Shown here piece after piece: positions 19,780 to 29,200 of a stretch of DNA of 64,000 nt. Location of the stretch: assembly GCA_030706635.1 (NCBI GenBank), contig JAUZOD010000004.1, positions 62,001 through 126,000 of the forward strand. Reading direction: 5' to 3'. Position numbers and translations under genes: made by a program. Origin of the DNA: Bacteroidota bacterium (GTDB lineage Bacteria; Bacteroidota; Bacteroidia; Chitinophagales; Chitinophagaceae). Below the pieces are notes generated by a model that saw only the letters and a list, made by a program, of their open reading frames with translations, made no database searches and was not told the DNA's origin. The number at the start of each line of letters is the position of its first letter. The first letter of the stretch is position 1.

Positions 19780-20493
19780 ATGCTAACTGCGCCACTGAAA
19801 TACCTGGTTTTAGACGATGATGAAATCGACCGCATCAGTATTGAAAACGAGGCCAAAAAATTCCCTTTTTTTCAGAAGATAGCATCCTGCGCCCATCCAC
19901 TGGAGGCCTTTGAACTAATCAGCCGCTTCCAGCCCGATATTATTTTTCTGGATATTGAAATGCCCGACATGAGTGGAATAGAACTCATCAAAACCAGGAA
20001 TATTTCACATGCATTGCCGGTACTGATTACCTCGCATCCGGAATTTGCCATAGAGAGCTATGAACTGGATGCGTTTGACTATTTACTGAAACCCCTGAAT
20101 GCAGAGCGTTTCGCCCGCTGCGCCCACCGGCTTCATGACTTTTGGGAGATGCGGATGAAATCGTTTGATGTGGAAAGTAGACAGGAATCGGGCTACATCA
20201 TCATCAAACAAGGGCACGACAAATACAAATTACCCATCCCGGAGATCACTTATCTGGAAGCCATGAAAGACTATACCCGCATTAAAACGGTGACGGGCCA
20301 GTATTTGGTACTCACTACTTTAAGTGGTATATTAGAAAAACTCCCCGCCGATCTGTTTGTGCGTATCCATCGCAGTTATGTGGTGAACCGGGAAAAAATT
20401 GATGTTGTGGAAAAAAGCAAAATACATATTCAGGACCATATCCTTCCCATCGGGAAATTATACAAAAATGCATTGAAGCCGTTTTTTGACTGA
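19780..20493 (+). CDS. LytTR-family response regulator (receiver + LytTR DNA-binding domain)
   Basis: Receiver YLVLDDDEIDRISIENEA..PDIIFLDIEMPDMSGIELI; C-terminal LytTR ITYLEAMKDYTRIKTVTGQYLVLTTLSGILEKLPADLFVRIHRSYVVNREKI. ATG 19780 is preferred over 19735. Confidence 0.92.
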   Translation: MLTAPLKYLVLDDDEIDRISIENEAKKFPFFQKIASCAHPLEAFELISRFQPDIIFLDIEMPDMSGIELIKTRNISHALPVLITSHPEFAIESYELDAFDYLLKPLNAERFARCAHRLHDFWEMRMKSFDVESRQESGYIIIKQGHDKYKLPIPEITYLEAMKDYTRIKTVTGQYLVLTTLSGILEKLPADLFVRIHRSYVVNREKIDVVEKSKIHIQDHILPIGKLYKNALKPFFD

Positions 20494-20546
20494 TCCGTTT
20501 GAGAGAAAGATTTAAATAAGGTTGTTCAAATTTAAATTCGGTTGAT

Positions 20547-22667
20547 ATGCGAAAGGGCCTTTTTATTCTATTGGGCGTATTACTTGGATTAACCGGAATA
20601 AAAGCGCAGGAGCCCGATCTATCAAAGCTGACCTCAACCCAGGATAAGATAAAAGCCTGGATTGCGTATTGCGAATCCTTACATCTGAACAGCAAAAACA
20701 GCAGCGGTAATTATACAGCGCTGCAGCAGGCTGCCTTGAAGGGTGTAAATCTGGCGCCGGCAGACGACCCGGAAGACCGGGGTCATTTTTACTATTTTGC
20801 CGCCTTTGGGTATTATTACCAGGTGAAGTTCGACAGTGCTCAATACTGTTATTACCAATGTCTTCATGAAGCGCAAAAAGCAAAAGATGCCCAGATGATC
20901 GCCAATGCGTGTGTGGCGCTCATTCCGGTAAATTTCCAACTACAACAGCAGTCAAAGGTGGACAGCTGCAAGGATATCCTTCAGTCCGTTATGGATACCA
21001 CCCATAATACCAATATCCTTCAGGATGGCTATTCGGCCCTGGGAAGTTATTATCAGCAAAAATCTTATTACAGCGCCGCTCAGAACTACCTGATCAAAAG
21101 CATTGAACTGCGAAAGAAAATAGTAGATACCACGCAGGACCCTAAGGTAAAACTCAACTATGCCATCCTGTGTTATATGCTGGCAAAACTGTATGGCAAT
21201 ACGGACATGCATGATAAAGGTCTTGCCAGTCTGAAAGAAGGTCAGAAGTTTGCCATTTATTCGCCGCTGGTGGATACCCGTTACCTGAGCAGTTTTACAG
21301 AAGAATTCTGCACTTCAGGGAATATCGATTCCGCTCTTTATTATGACAGTTTGCTCGAATTGCGGTCGCGGAACAGTCCGGTGGTTCTTTCTGAAAGTGT
21401 TTCGGCAGACATCAGCATTGCGCAGTATTATATCAACAATAAACAATATAACCGCGCCGGCCCCTTTGTAGAAAAAGCGGACGCGTTGGCTACCAAAAGC
21501 AAATCGCCCATCCTGATTTACCAGTCGCAAATGGCGAAGGGGCGTTACCTGAAAGAAACGGGCAAACCGGCGGAAGCCATCATCTTACTGAATCAGTCCA
21601 TGCCGGTGGCCAGAAAAATCAGTCGTGAGGAATATACCGAAGTATTAAAATATATGGCGGAGGCTCAGGAAGCTGTCGGAAACAAAAATGCGGCGTTACA
21701 ATATTATAAGCAGTATACGCAGCAACTCGACAGCCTTACGAAAGAAACCGTTTCCCGGAATATAGCGGATCAGGAAACCCGTTATCAGACTTCCCAGAAA
21801 GAACAACGTATTGCTGTATTGGATAAGGAAAACCAACTCGAAGTATTGGAATTGCAGAATGCTTACCGGACGCGGTTGCTGCTGGTTGTTGGCCTGGCTG
21901 CGCTGGGCGTTATCGCGCTGCTCCTTTATTTTAATTACCGCGATAAGGAAAAACTGAATCAGATACTGAATAAGAAAAATGACCAGCTGGGTGAATTAAA
22001 TGACCAGCTGGCTGTTGCCAATGAAACCAAGGCAAAGTTATTTGGCATCATCGGGCATGATCTGCGGGCTCCCATTGGCAAAATTGTGCAGCTATTGCAA
22101 ATACAAAAGGAAAGTCCCGATTTGATGAACGAACAGTCCAGGCAAAAACACGAAGAGAAATTAAAAACCGCCTCGGAAAATGTTCTGGAAACCATGGAAG
22201 ATCTTCTGCTCTGGAGCAAAAGCCAGATGCAGCATTTTACCCCACAGTTCAGCCCGGTAAAAATCTCCGAAACCATCCAAAAAGAAATAAACTTTCTGCA
22301 CGAATCCACAGAAGATAAAAATCTGAAAGTGCACAATGAAGTGCCGTCTGGTTTTGTACAAAACACGGATGAAAACTTTCTGTCTGTCATCATCCGCAAC
22401 CTGCTTCAGAATTCGGTTAAATACGGTGATGAAGGAAGCACCATTTCCATCAGCGCTGCCGGACGGAAAATACTGATCACCAACCAGATGGTCCATGCCC
22501 GTACCGAAGATCTGAACCGGCTCCTGGAAAATACCCAGGTAAACAGCAAGAGTTCGGGCATGGGCCTTCAGATAGCTAAGGACCTGACCACCTCCATCCA
22601 GGCAAGGATTTTCTTTCAGCAGCAGGATAATCAGCATCTCACGGCAGTTATCAGCTGGGAAAAATAG
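20547..22667 (+). CDS. TPR-containing sensor histidine kinase
   Basis: Signal peptide, TPR-like helices, TM RLLLVVGLAALGVIALLLYFNYRDKE, H-box FGIIGHDLRAPIGKIVQLLQIQ, N-box VIIRNLLQNSVKYGDEG, G-box SSGMGLQIAKDLT. The D-x-G G1 motif appears degenerate (LITNQM). Confidence 0.88.
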   Translation: MRKGLFILLGVLLGLTGIKAQEPDLSKLTSTQDKIKAWIAYCESLHLNSKNSSGNYTALQQAALKGVNLAPADDPEDRGHFYYFAAFGYYYQVKFDSAQYCYYQCLHEAQKAKDAQMIANACVALIPVNFQLQQQSKVDSCKDILQSVMDTTHNTNILQDGYSALGSYYQQKSYYSAAQNYLIKSIELRKKIVDTTQDPKVKLNYAILCYMLAKLYGNTDMHDKGLASLKEGQKFAIYSPLVDTRYLSSFTEEFCTSGNIDSALYYDSLLELRSRNSPVVLSESVSADISIAQYYINNKQYNRAGPFVEKADALATKSKSPILIYQSQMAKGRYLKETGKPAEAIILLNQSMPVARKISREEYTEVLKYMAEAQEAVGNKNAALQYYKQYTQQLDSLTKETVSRNIADQETRYQTSQKEQRIAVLDKENQLEVLELQNAYRTRLLLVVGLAALGVIALLLYFNYRDKEKLNQILNKKNDQLGELNDQLAVANETKAKLFGIIGHDLRAPIGKIVQLLQIQKESPDLMNEQSRQKHEEKLKTASENVLETMEDLLLWSKSQMQHFTPQFSPVKISETIQKEINFLHESTEDKNLKVHNEVPSGFVQNTDENFLSVIIRNLLQNSVKYGDEGSTISISAAGRKILITNQMVHARTEDLNRLLENTQVNSKSSGMGLQIAKDLTTSIQARIFFQQQDNQHLTAVISWEK

Positions 22668-22690
22668 ACCTCCCTCTTTTTGACGATTTT

Positions 22691-22730
22691 AAAAAGACGT
22701 TTGTCGAGTATGCGGCAAACGTCTTTTTTT
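22691..22730 (+). terminator. Strong rho-independent terminator after the histidine kinase gene
   Basis: AAAAAGACGTTTGTCG-AGTATG-CGGCAAACGTCTTTTTTT: long stem, 6-nt loop and T-tract. Confidence 0.85.
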
Positions 22731-22758
22731 ATCCCTACATCTTTGATTTATTAAAACA

Positions 22759-22872
22759 ATGCTGGTTATGGCGGGATTTCGAAACACGAAATGGATAAAG
22801 TCGCTGTTCCTGATCCTGTCGGTCATCTGTTTTCTGCTGGCACTGGTACTGCTGATCATGTTAAACCATTAA
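22759..22872 (+). CDS. Small single-pass membrane protein (37 aa), not in the supplied ORF list
   Basis: ATG 22759 to TAA 22872: MLVMAGFRNTKWIKSLFLILSVICFLLALVLLIMLNH. Basic N-terminus then a hydrophobic helix of about 20 aa; sits between a terminator and the next gene. Confidence 0.45.
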   Translation: MLVMAGFRNTKWIKSLFLILSVICFLLALVLLIMLNH

Positions 22873-22902
22873 TAAACGTTCCGGACACTTAAAAAGCAAA
22901 AT

Positions 22903-23436
22903 ATGCGACAACTGGCACCGCCTGCCTTTCTTATTGTCACCCTGTTTCAGTCCCCGGCCTGTACAAATACCACGGGTAAATCCTCCAAAGATGCCAGTTC
23001 AGGCCCGGGCTCCGGATCGGGAAGCTATATGTATTATGAATATTCCACAACCTCATCGGGAAAGGATATGAGCATTCAGGGTTATTCGAAATTATACCTA
23101 TCATCCAGTGGTGATGCACGCAGCGAGATGGATATGACCAATACAGCTATTAAAATAAAGAAGTCGTCTCCCATAGTCGTTATTGGCCACGCAGACAAAC
23201 CCAATAAAAGCATTTCTGTGGATAACGGTACGTCAGGCAATGGCATGAAAGGCTTTACGGACGGTGAAGGTACCACGCTAACCAGGAATGATGCGTCAGG
23301 CTTAGTAAACGGAGCTTTATCAGCCGCCGAATTTAGTGCGCCAATCGGGATCTCCGTGGATGCATCGGGAAAAAACATATATGTGTCCGACTACAACAAT
23401 AATAATATCCGAAAAATAAGTCTGAAGCAAAATTAA
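22903..23436 (+). CDS. Hypothetical exported protein: DUF4412-like N-terminal segment joined to a single C-terminal NHL repeat
   Basis: N-terminus GSYMYYEYSTTSSGKDMSIQGYSKLYLSSSGDARSEMDM is DUF4412-like; C-terminus NGALSAAEFSAPIGISVDASGKNIYVSDYNNNNIRKIS is one NHL repeat. Confidence 0.55.
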   Translation: MRQLAPPAFLIVTLFQSPACTNTTGKSSKDASSGPGSGSGSYMYYEYSTTSSGKDMSIQGYSKLYLSSSGDARSEMDMTNTAIKIKKSSPIVVIGHADKPNKSISVDNGTSGNGMKGFTDGEGTTLTRNDASGLVNGALSAAEFSAPIGISVDASGKNIYVSDYNNNNIRKISLKQN

Positions 23437-23476
23437 AATCACAGCATTTATCAACAGATCATTAAACCATATAGTC

Positions 23477-24505
23477 ATGAAGAAATTTATCTACCTGATC
23501 CTATCTCTATTATTCCTTTATTCCTGCAAAAAAAGCAATAGCAGCGGGAATAACTCAGGGAGTGACTCAACAAACACACCAGGCGCAGTGAGTACCTTTG
23601 CAGGAAGCCCCACTTCAAGTCCGTTTACGTGGCCGCCTACGGGTATCTGCTCGGATTCCAAGGGTAATATTTTCGTTTCCGAAAATAATGGTGCAGTTGT
23701 GGTGAAGATCACCGCAGCTGGCAGCACTTCCACTTTTGCCGGAAGCGGTGTACCCGGCTGCGACCCCGGTACCGGCACCGCCGCCACTTTCACTTTTCCT
23801 TACGAGATTTGTTCGGATGCACAGGACAATATTTACGTCGCAGACTATCTGTGCAGCGGAATAAAGCGTATTACGCCCAATGCCGTGGTAACGCTTTTTG
23901 CCGCCAGCGACCCAACCCATGGCATTTACCTGGGCCCTCAGACCATCTGTTCCGATCCACAGGGAAATTTGTATTCCGGCAATCAGTTAGGGGAAGAAAA
24001 TATAACCAAAACGAATTCAGCAGGAACCCCGTCTTTTTTCGCCGGCAACGGAACCAATGGAACTGCGGATGGGTCCGTAACCAGCGCCTCTTTTGCCGGG
24101 CCTACGGGAATCTGTGCGGATGGAAAAGGAAATGTTTATGTGGCAGATGCGCACCGGATCAGAAAAATTTCCGGCGGACAGGTAACGACGGTAGCCGGCA
24201 GCCAAACCGTTGGATATGTTGACGGAACAGGCACCGCTGCCGAATTCGGCGGCGCCATGGGGCTTTGCGCAGACGGGAATGGAAATGTATACATAGCCGA
24301 CGTAAATAATAATGCTATCCGTATGCTTACCCCGGCAGGTGTGGTTAGTACCATTGCCGGATCAGCCAATGGAGGCTATCAGGATGGAGATCCTAAGACG
24401 GCTATGTTTTCCCAACCCAGCAATCTTTGTTTTGGAACAGATGGCAATTTGTACATAACCGATTATGGCAATAGCGTCATCCGGAAAATTACAATGAAAA
24501 AATAG
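23477..24505 (+). CDS. NHL-repeat lipoprotein (predicted six-bladed beta-propeller)
   Basis: Lipobox ILSLLFLYSCKK; six NHL units, e.g. GICSDSKGNIFVSENNGAVVVKI, GICADGKGNVYVADAHRIRKI, GLCADGNGNVYIADVNNNAIRML, NLCFGTDGNLYITDYGNSVIRKI. Confidence 0.88.
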   Translation: MKKFIYLILSLLFLYSCKKSNSSGNNSGSDSTNTPGAVSTFAGSPTSSPFTWPPTGICSDSKGNIFVSENNGAVVVKITAAGSTSTFAGSGVPGCDPGTGTAATFTFPYEICSDAQDNIYVADYLCSGIKRITPNAVVTLFAASDPTHGIYLGPQTICSDPQGNLYSGNQLGEENITKTNSAGTPSFFAGNGTNGTADGSVTSASFAGPTGICADGKGNVYVADAHRIRKISGGQVTTVAGSQTVGYVDGTGTAAEFGGAMGLCADGNGNVYIADVNNNAIRMLTPAGVVSTIAGSANGGYQDGDPKTAMFSQPSNLCFGTDGNLYITDYGNSVIRKITMKK

Positions 24506-24528
24506 ACCGGAACGCGGAAAACAACCAC

Positions 24529-26277
24529 ATGCAACCGAAACTATTTATATTTTTTATGATCATAAACCTGGCGGGTGCAGAACTGATTCAGGCTCAGGAT
24601 CTGCAAAACCTGAAAAACAGTAAACCTTTTACCCTGCACGGAAATATCTCGGCGGGATTGAATACCTACAGCAACTTCACGAATCCAAAAGATTCCGTCT
24701 CCAACACCTCTTTTGGAAGCAATCCCGCTTATTTTTTACAGGCTAACCCGGTAGTTTCCATATATGGCTATAACATACCCATAAACTTTATGATTGCCAG
24801 TCAGAACAAAAGTTTTAATACGCCCTTTAACCGCTTTGGGTTGAGTCCGCAATACAAATGGATCAAACTTCATCTCGGCTGGCAATCCTTGAATTTTTCT
24901 CAGTTTACCCTGAGCGGGCAGCAAATGCTGGGGGCAGGATTTGAACTGACTCCCGGAAAATTCCGGGCGGCCTTTATGTACGGGAAATTTAACAACGCCG
25001 TGACGGACATCTCCCAGTTCAATAACTTAAACAACAACATCCCGCTTTATAAACGAAGCGGCTTTGCAGCAAAAATCGGATATGGATCAGTGGCTAACTT
25101 TATTGAGTTCTCTTACCTGCAGGCAAAGGACGACAGCAATTCTATTCCCAGGGCCATCATCGATTCCGTTCTGGTCAAGCCCGCAGCCAACCAGGTGGCC
25201 GGTCTGAACGGCCAATTGACCCTCCTGAAATCACTGGTCGTAAAAGCAGAAATGGCGGCCAGTTATTATGTGGGCAATACCTCGGGAGACAGTCTCCAAA
25301 CGGACAACAACTGGACCAAGCTGGCAGCTTTTACACCACGCACCAGTTCGCGCATATCTTTTGCCGGACAAGCCAGCCTGAACTACCAGTTCCACGCAGG
25401 TAATGTAAACTTCCAATACCGGCGGGTGGATCCCAACTATCAGTCCATGGGAGCTTTCTACATGCAAACCGATATTGAACAGTACACGTTTGGGTTCAAC
25501 TACGGCTTTTTAAAAAACAAGCTACATCTGCAGTCCAATATAGGATGGCAAAAAAACAATCTTGCGAATACGGCGGTCAGCGACTCCAAAAGAACGATTG
25601 GCAATATCGGATTGAATTATTCGCCGTCATCTGCCTTCGGGATCGATGTTAATTATTCCAACTACGGCATCTCCCAACAGATCATTCCGCAGTACACCGA
25701 TCCAACAGCGCTCGTACGTTATGATTCAGTGCGCATCAGTGAAGTAAATCAATCCATCTCGGTGTCGCCTCATGTATTCATTAACGGGGATAATATCCAA
25801 CATTCCATCAGCCTGCAGGCCGATTTTCAGTTACTGCACAACAACAATCCCGCCCAGAGCGACGAAGACTTTACTTCTTCCATGAGCAGCCTGATCTATT
25901 CACTGATTTTTCCGAAGGCTAAGTTCAACATCAGCAACACATTCAATTATTTTAATACGATCCTCACCGGGAACAGTTCGGCAACCCTGGGCTACAATCT
26001 TGGTGTCAGTAAAAATCTGAGTCCGGATATGAAATCTGCAGACCGGAAAAAATTGATCCAGTCGGTAAACCTATCGCTGTACGGGGGGTATTTTTCCAGT
26101 TCATTCCATCATACGAACACCGGCAACACCATCTCAGTAAATCCGGCCATCTCGCTCGGCTTACGCGGTAAACATACCCTGCAGTTAAATCTGAATTATA
26201 CAAACATGAGCACCAGCAGCAGCAATACCAGCCATCAGCAACTGATGTTTTCAACGCGATATAATGTAACGTTTTAA
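24529..26277 (+). CDS. Predicted outer-membrane beta-barrel protein of unknown family
   Basis: Signal peptide; alternating amphipathic strands throughout; terminal strand ends QLMFSTRYNVTF, an OMP-like C-terminal aromatic. Starts 24 nt after the NHL gene. Confidence 0.7.
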   Translation: MQPKLFIFFMIINLAGAELIQAQDLQNLKNSKPFTLHGNISAGLNTYSNFTNPKDSVSNTSFGSNPAYFLQANPVVSIYGYNIPINFMIASQNKSFNTPFNRFGLSPQYKWIKLHLGWQSLNFSQFTLSGQQMLGAGFELTPGKFRAAFMYGKFNNAVTDISQFNNLNNNIPLYKRSGFAAKIGYGSVANFIEFSYLQAKDDSNSIPRAIIDSVLVKPAANQVAGLNGQLTLLKSLVVKAEMAASYYVGNTSGDSLQTDNNWTKLAAFTPRTSSRISFAGQASLNYQFHAGNVNFQYRRVDPNYQSMGAFYMQTDIEQYTFGFNYGFLKNKLHLQSNIGWQKNNLANTAVSDSKRTIGNIGLNYSPSSAFGIDVNYSNYGISQQIIPQYTDPTALVRYDSVRISEVNQSISVSPHVFINGDNIQHSISLQADFQLLHNNNPAQSDEDFTSSMSSLIYSLIFPKAKFNISNTFNYFNTILTGNSSATLGYNLGVSKNLSPDMKSADRKKLIQSVNLSLYGGYFSSSFHHTNTGNTISVNPAISLGLRGKHTLQLNLNYTNMSTSSSNTSHQQLMFSTRYNVTF

Positions 26278-26288
26278 ATTATTTTCCG

Positions 26289-29200
26289 ATGAAACCCATC
26301 CTGCGAATCCTTTTCTTTTATGTTTTCCTCCTGACCTGTTGTATCCGGGTCAATGGCCAGGCTTATCCGATCCGTGTGCAGGTGCAACTGATTCCTCCTT
26401 ATCCTGCCAATATCTCCGATTATAAAAACAGGGCTGTTATTTCCTTCACCAACATGTCCCAGGCTGCGGTGGACGTTTATCTGCGGGGCAGCCTCAAGAA
26501 CGACAGGGGACAGTTCATTCAAACCAAACCGAATATATTCAGCAATTCACCCATCCATATTCCGGGCCTGCAGACGGTCGTGGTGCAAGGCAATCAGTTT
26601 GATGGAAACTTTCTGGATCTCAATAACCTGCAGACGAATCTGGACCAGCAGGCCTATTCCAACCTATTTCAATTCGGTATGATTCCTGAGGGCTATTATT
26701 CCTTTTGTATCTACGCTTATTCCCGGAATGTGAATGGCAATTATACCCCGGTCAGCGACCCGCAGGCTGCCGGCACCTGTTTCGATTACAACGTAGGTTA
26801 TGTAGTTCCGCCCATCATATTATCACCCATGCAGGATGCGGTTATAACGGCCACTCCCAATCAAAATATAAATATAACCTGGACCCGGCCGGTCGGCAAT
26901 TTGCAAAATGCATCGCTGGTTTATGACCTTTACCTCGTTAAAGTTTTGCCTGACGAAGATCCTAATGTGACGCTCACCAATGCCGTTCAGTACGGTTCCG
27001 GGATTTTCTTCAGGCAACAAAATATTCAGATCAATAATTTTCCATTTACGAACCTGACCAGTTTTCAGCTGGATGCCGGCAGTAAATATGCCATCATGGT
27101 TCAGGCGCGGGACCTAACCGGTAAAACAGCATTTGAAAACAATGGCCGCAGTCAAATGCAGGCATTTACTTATGGGGCGCTTCCACCACCTGCAATTGTG
27201 CCCGCACAGATTGCCGGCATCGGCAGCCCGGATGTTCTAAGCGGTAATTTTAGTTGTTCCTGCAAAACGGACATTTCTTCTTTCGACAAAACCAATAACA
27301 ATGCATCCCTGAAAAACGGTGGCCGTTTCAACATGGCTTCCCTGACCATCAATATCGGAACAGTCGCACCTTCCGGAAGCACCATTTCCGGTACGGGAAC
27401 CGTACTGATCGGCGGGGCTCCGGTGATGATATCCTTTAAAGATGTTGTAGTGAATAAAGATGGCTTTGCTATTACGGGAACAGCTTCCGGCACTGTATCG
27501 CCCGGTTTTGATTTTCTGAATAACGGGGGTGCTCCCTCCGTTTCAACAGGGAATTACCAGTCTTTTATCGACCACATTACAAAATACAATATAGGAGCGG
27601 TAAAAAATGGCGCGGGCATACCGCTGCCATTCGGGTTGAACCAGATCGGAGCGGCCGATGCCGTAAATATTGGGGTGATCGGATTGAACATTACGCCGCA
27701 ACAGGCTGCCTACGACGCCATAGCTGCTGTAAAGCTCATTGACGCCGACAATGTACTGTCTTTGCTGGCAAAGAATGTTTGCTTCAGCAGTGCATCACCC
27801 ATGTGTGGCGATGCGATCTTCGTTTTAAGCCAGGACTTCCAGGTTCCTGCCATCAACCTGAATTTCAAAGGCTATGTGTCCGACGCGGCACCCGGCACTT
27901 TTGTGGTCCTTTCCAATAGCCAGATCAAACAATTTCACATCAATGCCGAATATACATTTTCTAATTCCGAGTTAACGAAAGCAGATGGTTCTGAGGAAAA
28001 AGCCATTTTAAATGCAGATGCAACCAGTTGGAGTGACTGGACCGCATCTGTTACCATGGATCCCTTTAAACTCAGTGCTCTCGATGGCGTACTATTCACC
28101 CTGAACAGTGGCGCCCTGTACGACCATTCCACGCTTCGTAATCCGGCGGGCATGCCCAATGCCTTCAGTGATCCTGATCTCAGCGAAAAAAATGCTGCGA
28201 TTGGAAATAGTCTTTGGACGGGCTTTTTTATTCCTTCTATTACGTTGAGCATGCCCGCGCTGGTAAAAAGCATGAAGAGCGCCGATCAGAATCTGACGAT
28301 AGCAGCAACTAACATGGTATTGGACAAAGACGGCATTACGGGTGTAGTGAGCGCTAATAACGTAGTAAGTATTGATGACGGTTCATTGGGCGGATGGTAT
28401 TGTTCTGTAGATCAGATCAACATTAAATTACTAAACTCCTCTTATAAAACGGGGGGGCTGAACGGGAAACTGGTATTGCCCTTTTCTGACAGAACGAAAG
28501 CCAAGAGTCAGATCGCCTATACCTGCAGTCTTTCCAGCTCCGAAAGCGGAAGCGGGCTAACCTATCAATTCGTCGCGCAGCAGACCAACGATATTGATTT
28601 TTCCGCCTGGTGGGCGCAGATCAACCTGAATAACTGCAGCATACAGGTGACCAATAACAATTCGGCCCATACCACGGTAGCATCAGCAGATGTATCGGGT
28701 AGATTGAGTCTGGAAGGAAACATCAAAGGTTTTAAAGTAGGCATTGATCTGGTGGATGTAGAACACCTCGTTGTGCAAACCCAGGCGCCCTACGTAACCG
28801 TTCAGAACGCGACTTTTGGATTCGCGTCTCCCCAGCACTTTATGGCAGGATTCCCGATAAGCATCACCAATATCCATCCGGTAGTTACGGGATCGAAGGT
28901 GGGGCTGCAATTCGCCTTCGGACTCAACCTGAGCGATGTCAGCAATGACCTCCTGCCATCAGCAACCACCGTGATGACCGTTCAGGCTGATATTTTATCC
29001 GGCGGCCGTCCCAGCTGGTCAAATCCTGACTTACAACTGGATTCGATAAAGGTATCCGGAGGCCTCGCCGGCGTCATCACGATTAAAGAAGGCTACCTGG
29101 CTTTCTTTCATGACGATCCCACTTTCGGTGATGGGGTTCAGGGATTTCTGGATGCTACGTTTTCGGGTTTAGATGCCCTCGAAGTCACTTCCAATGTCAA

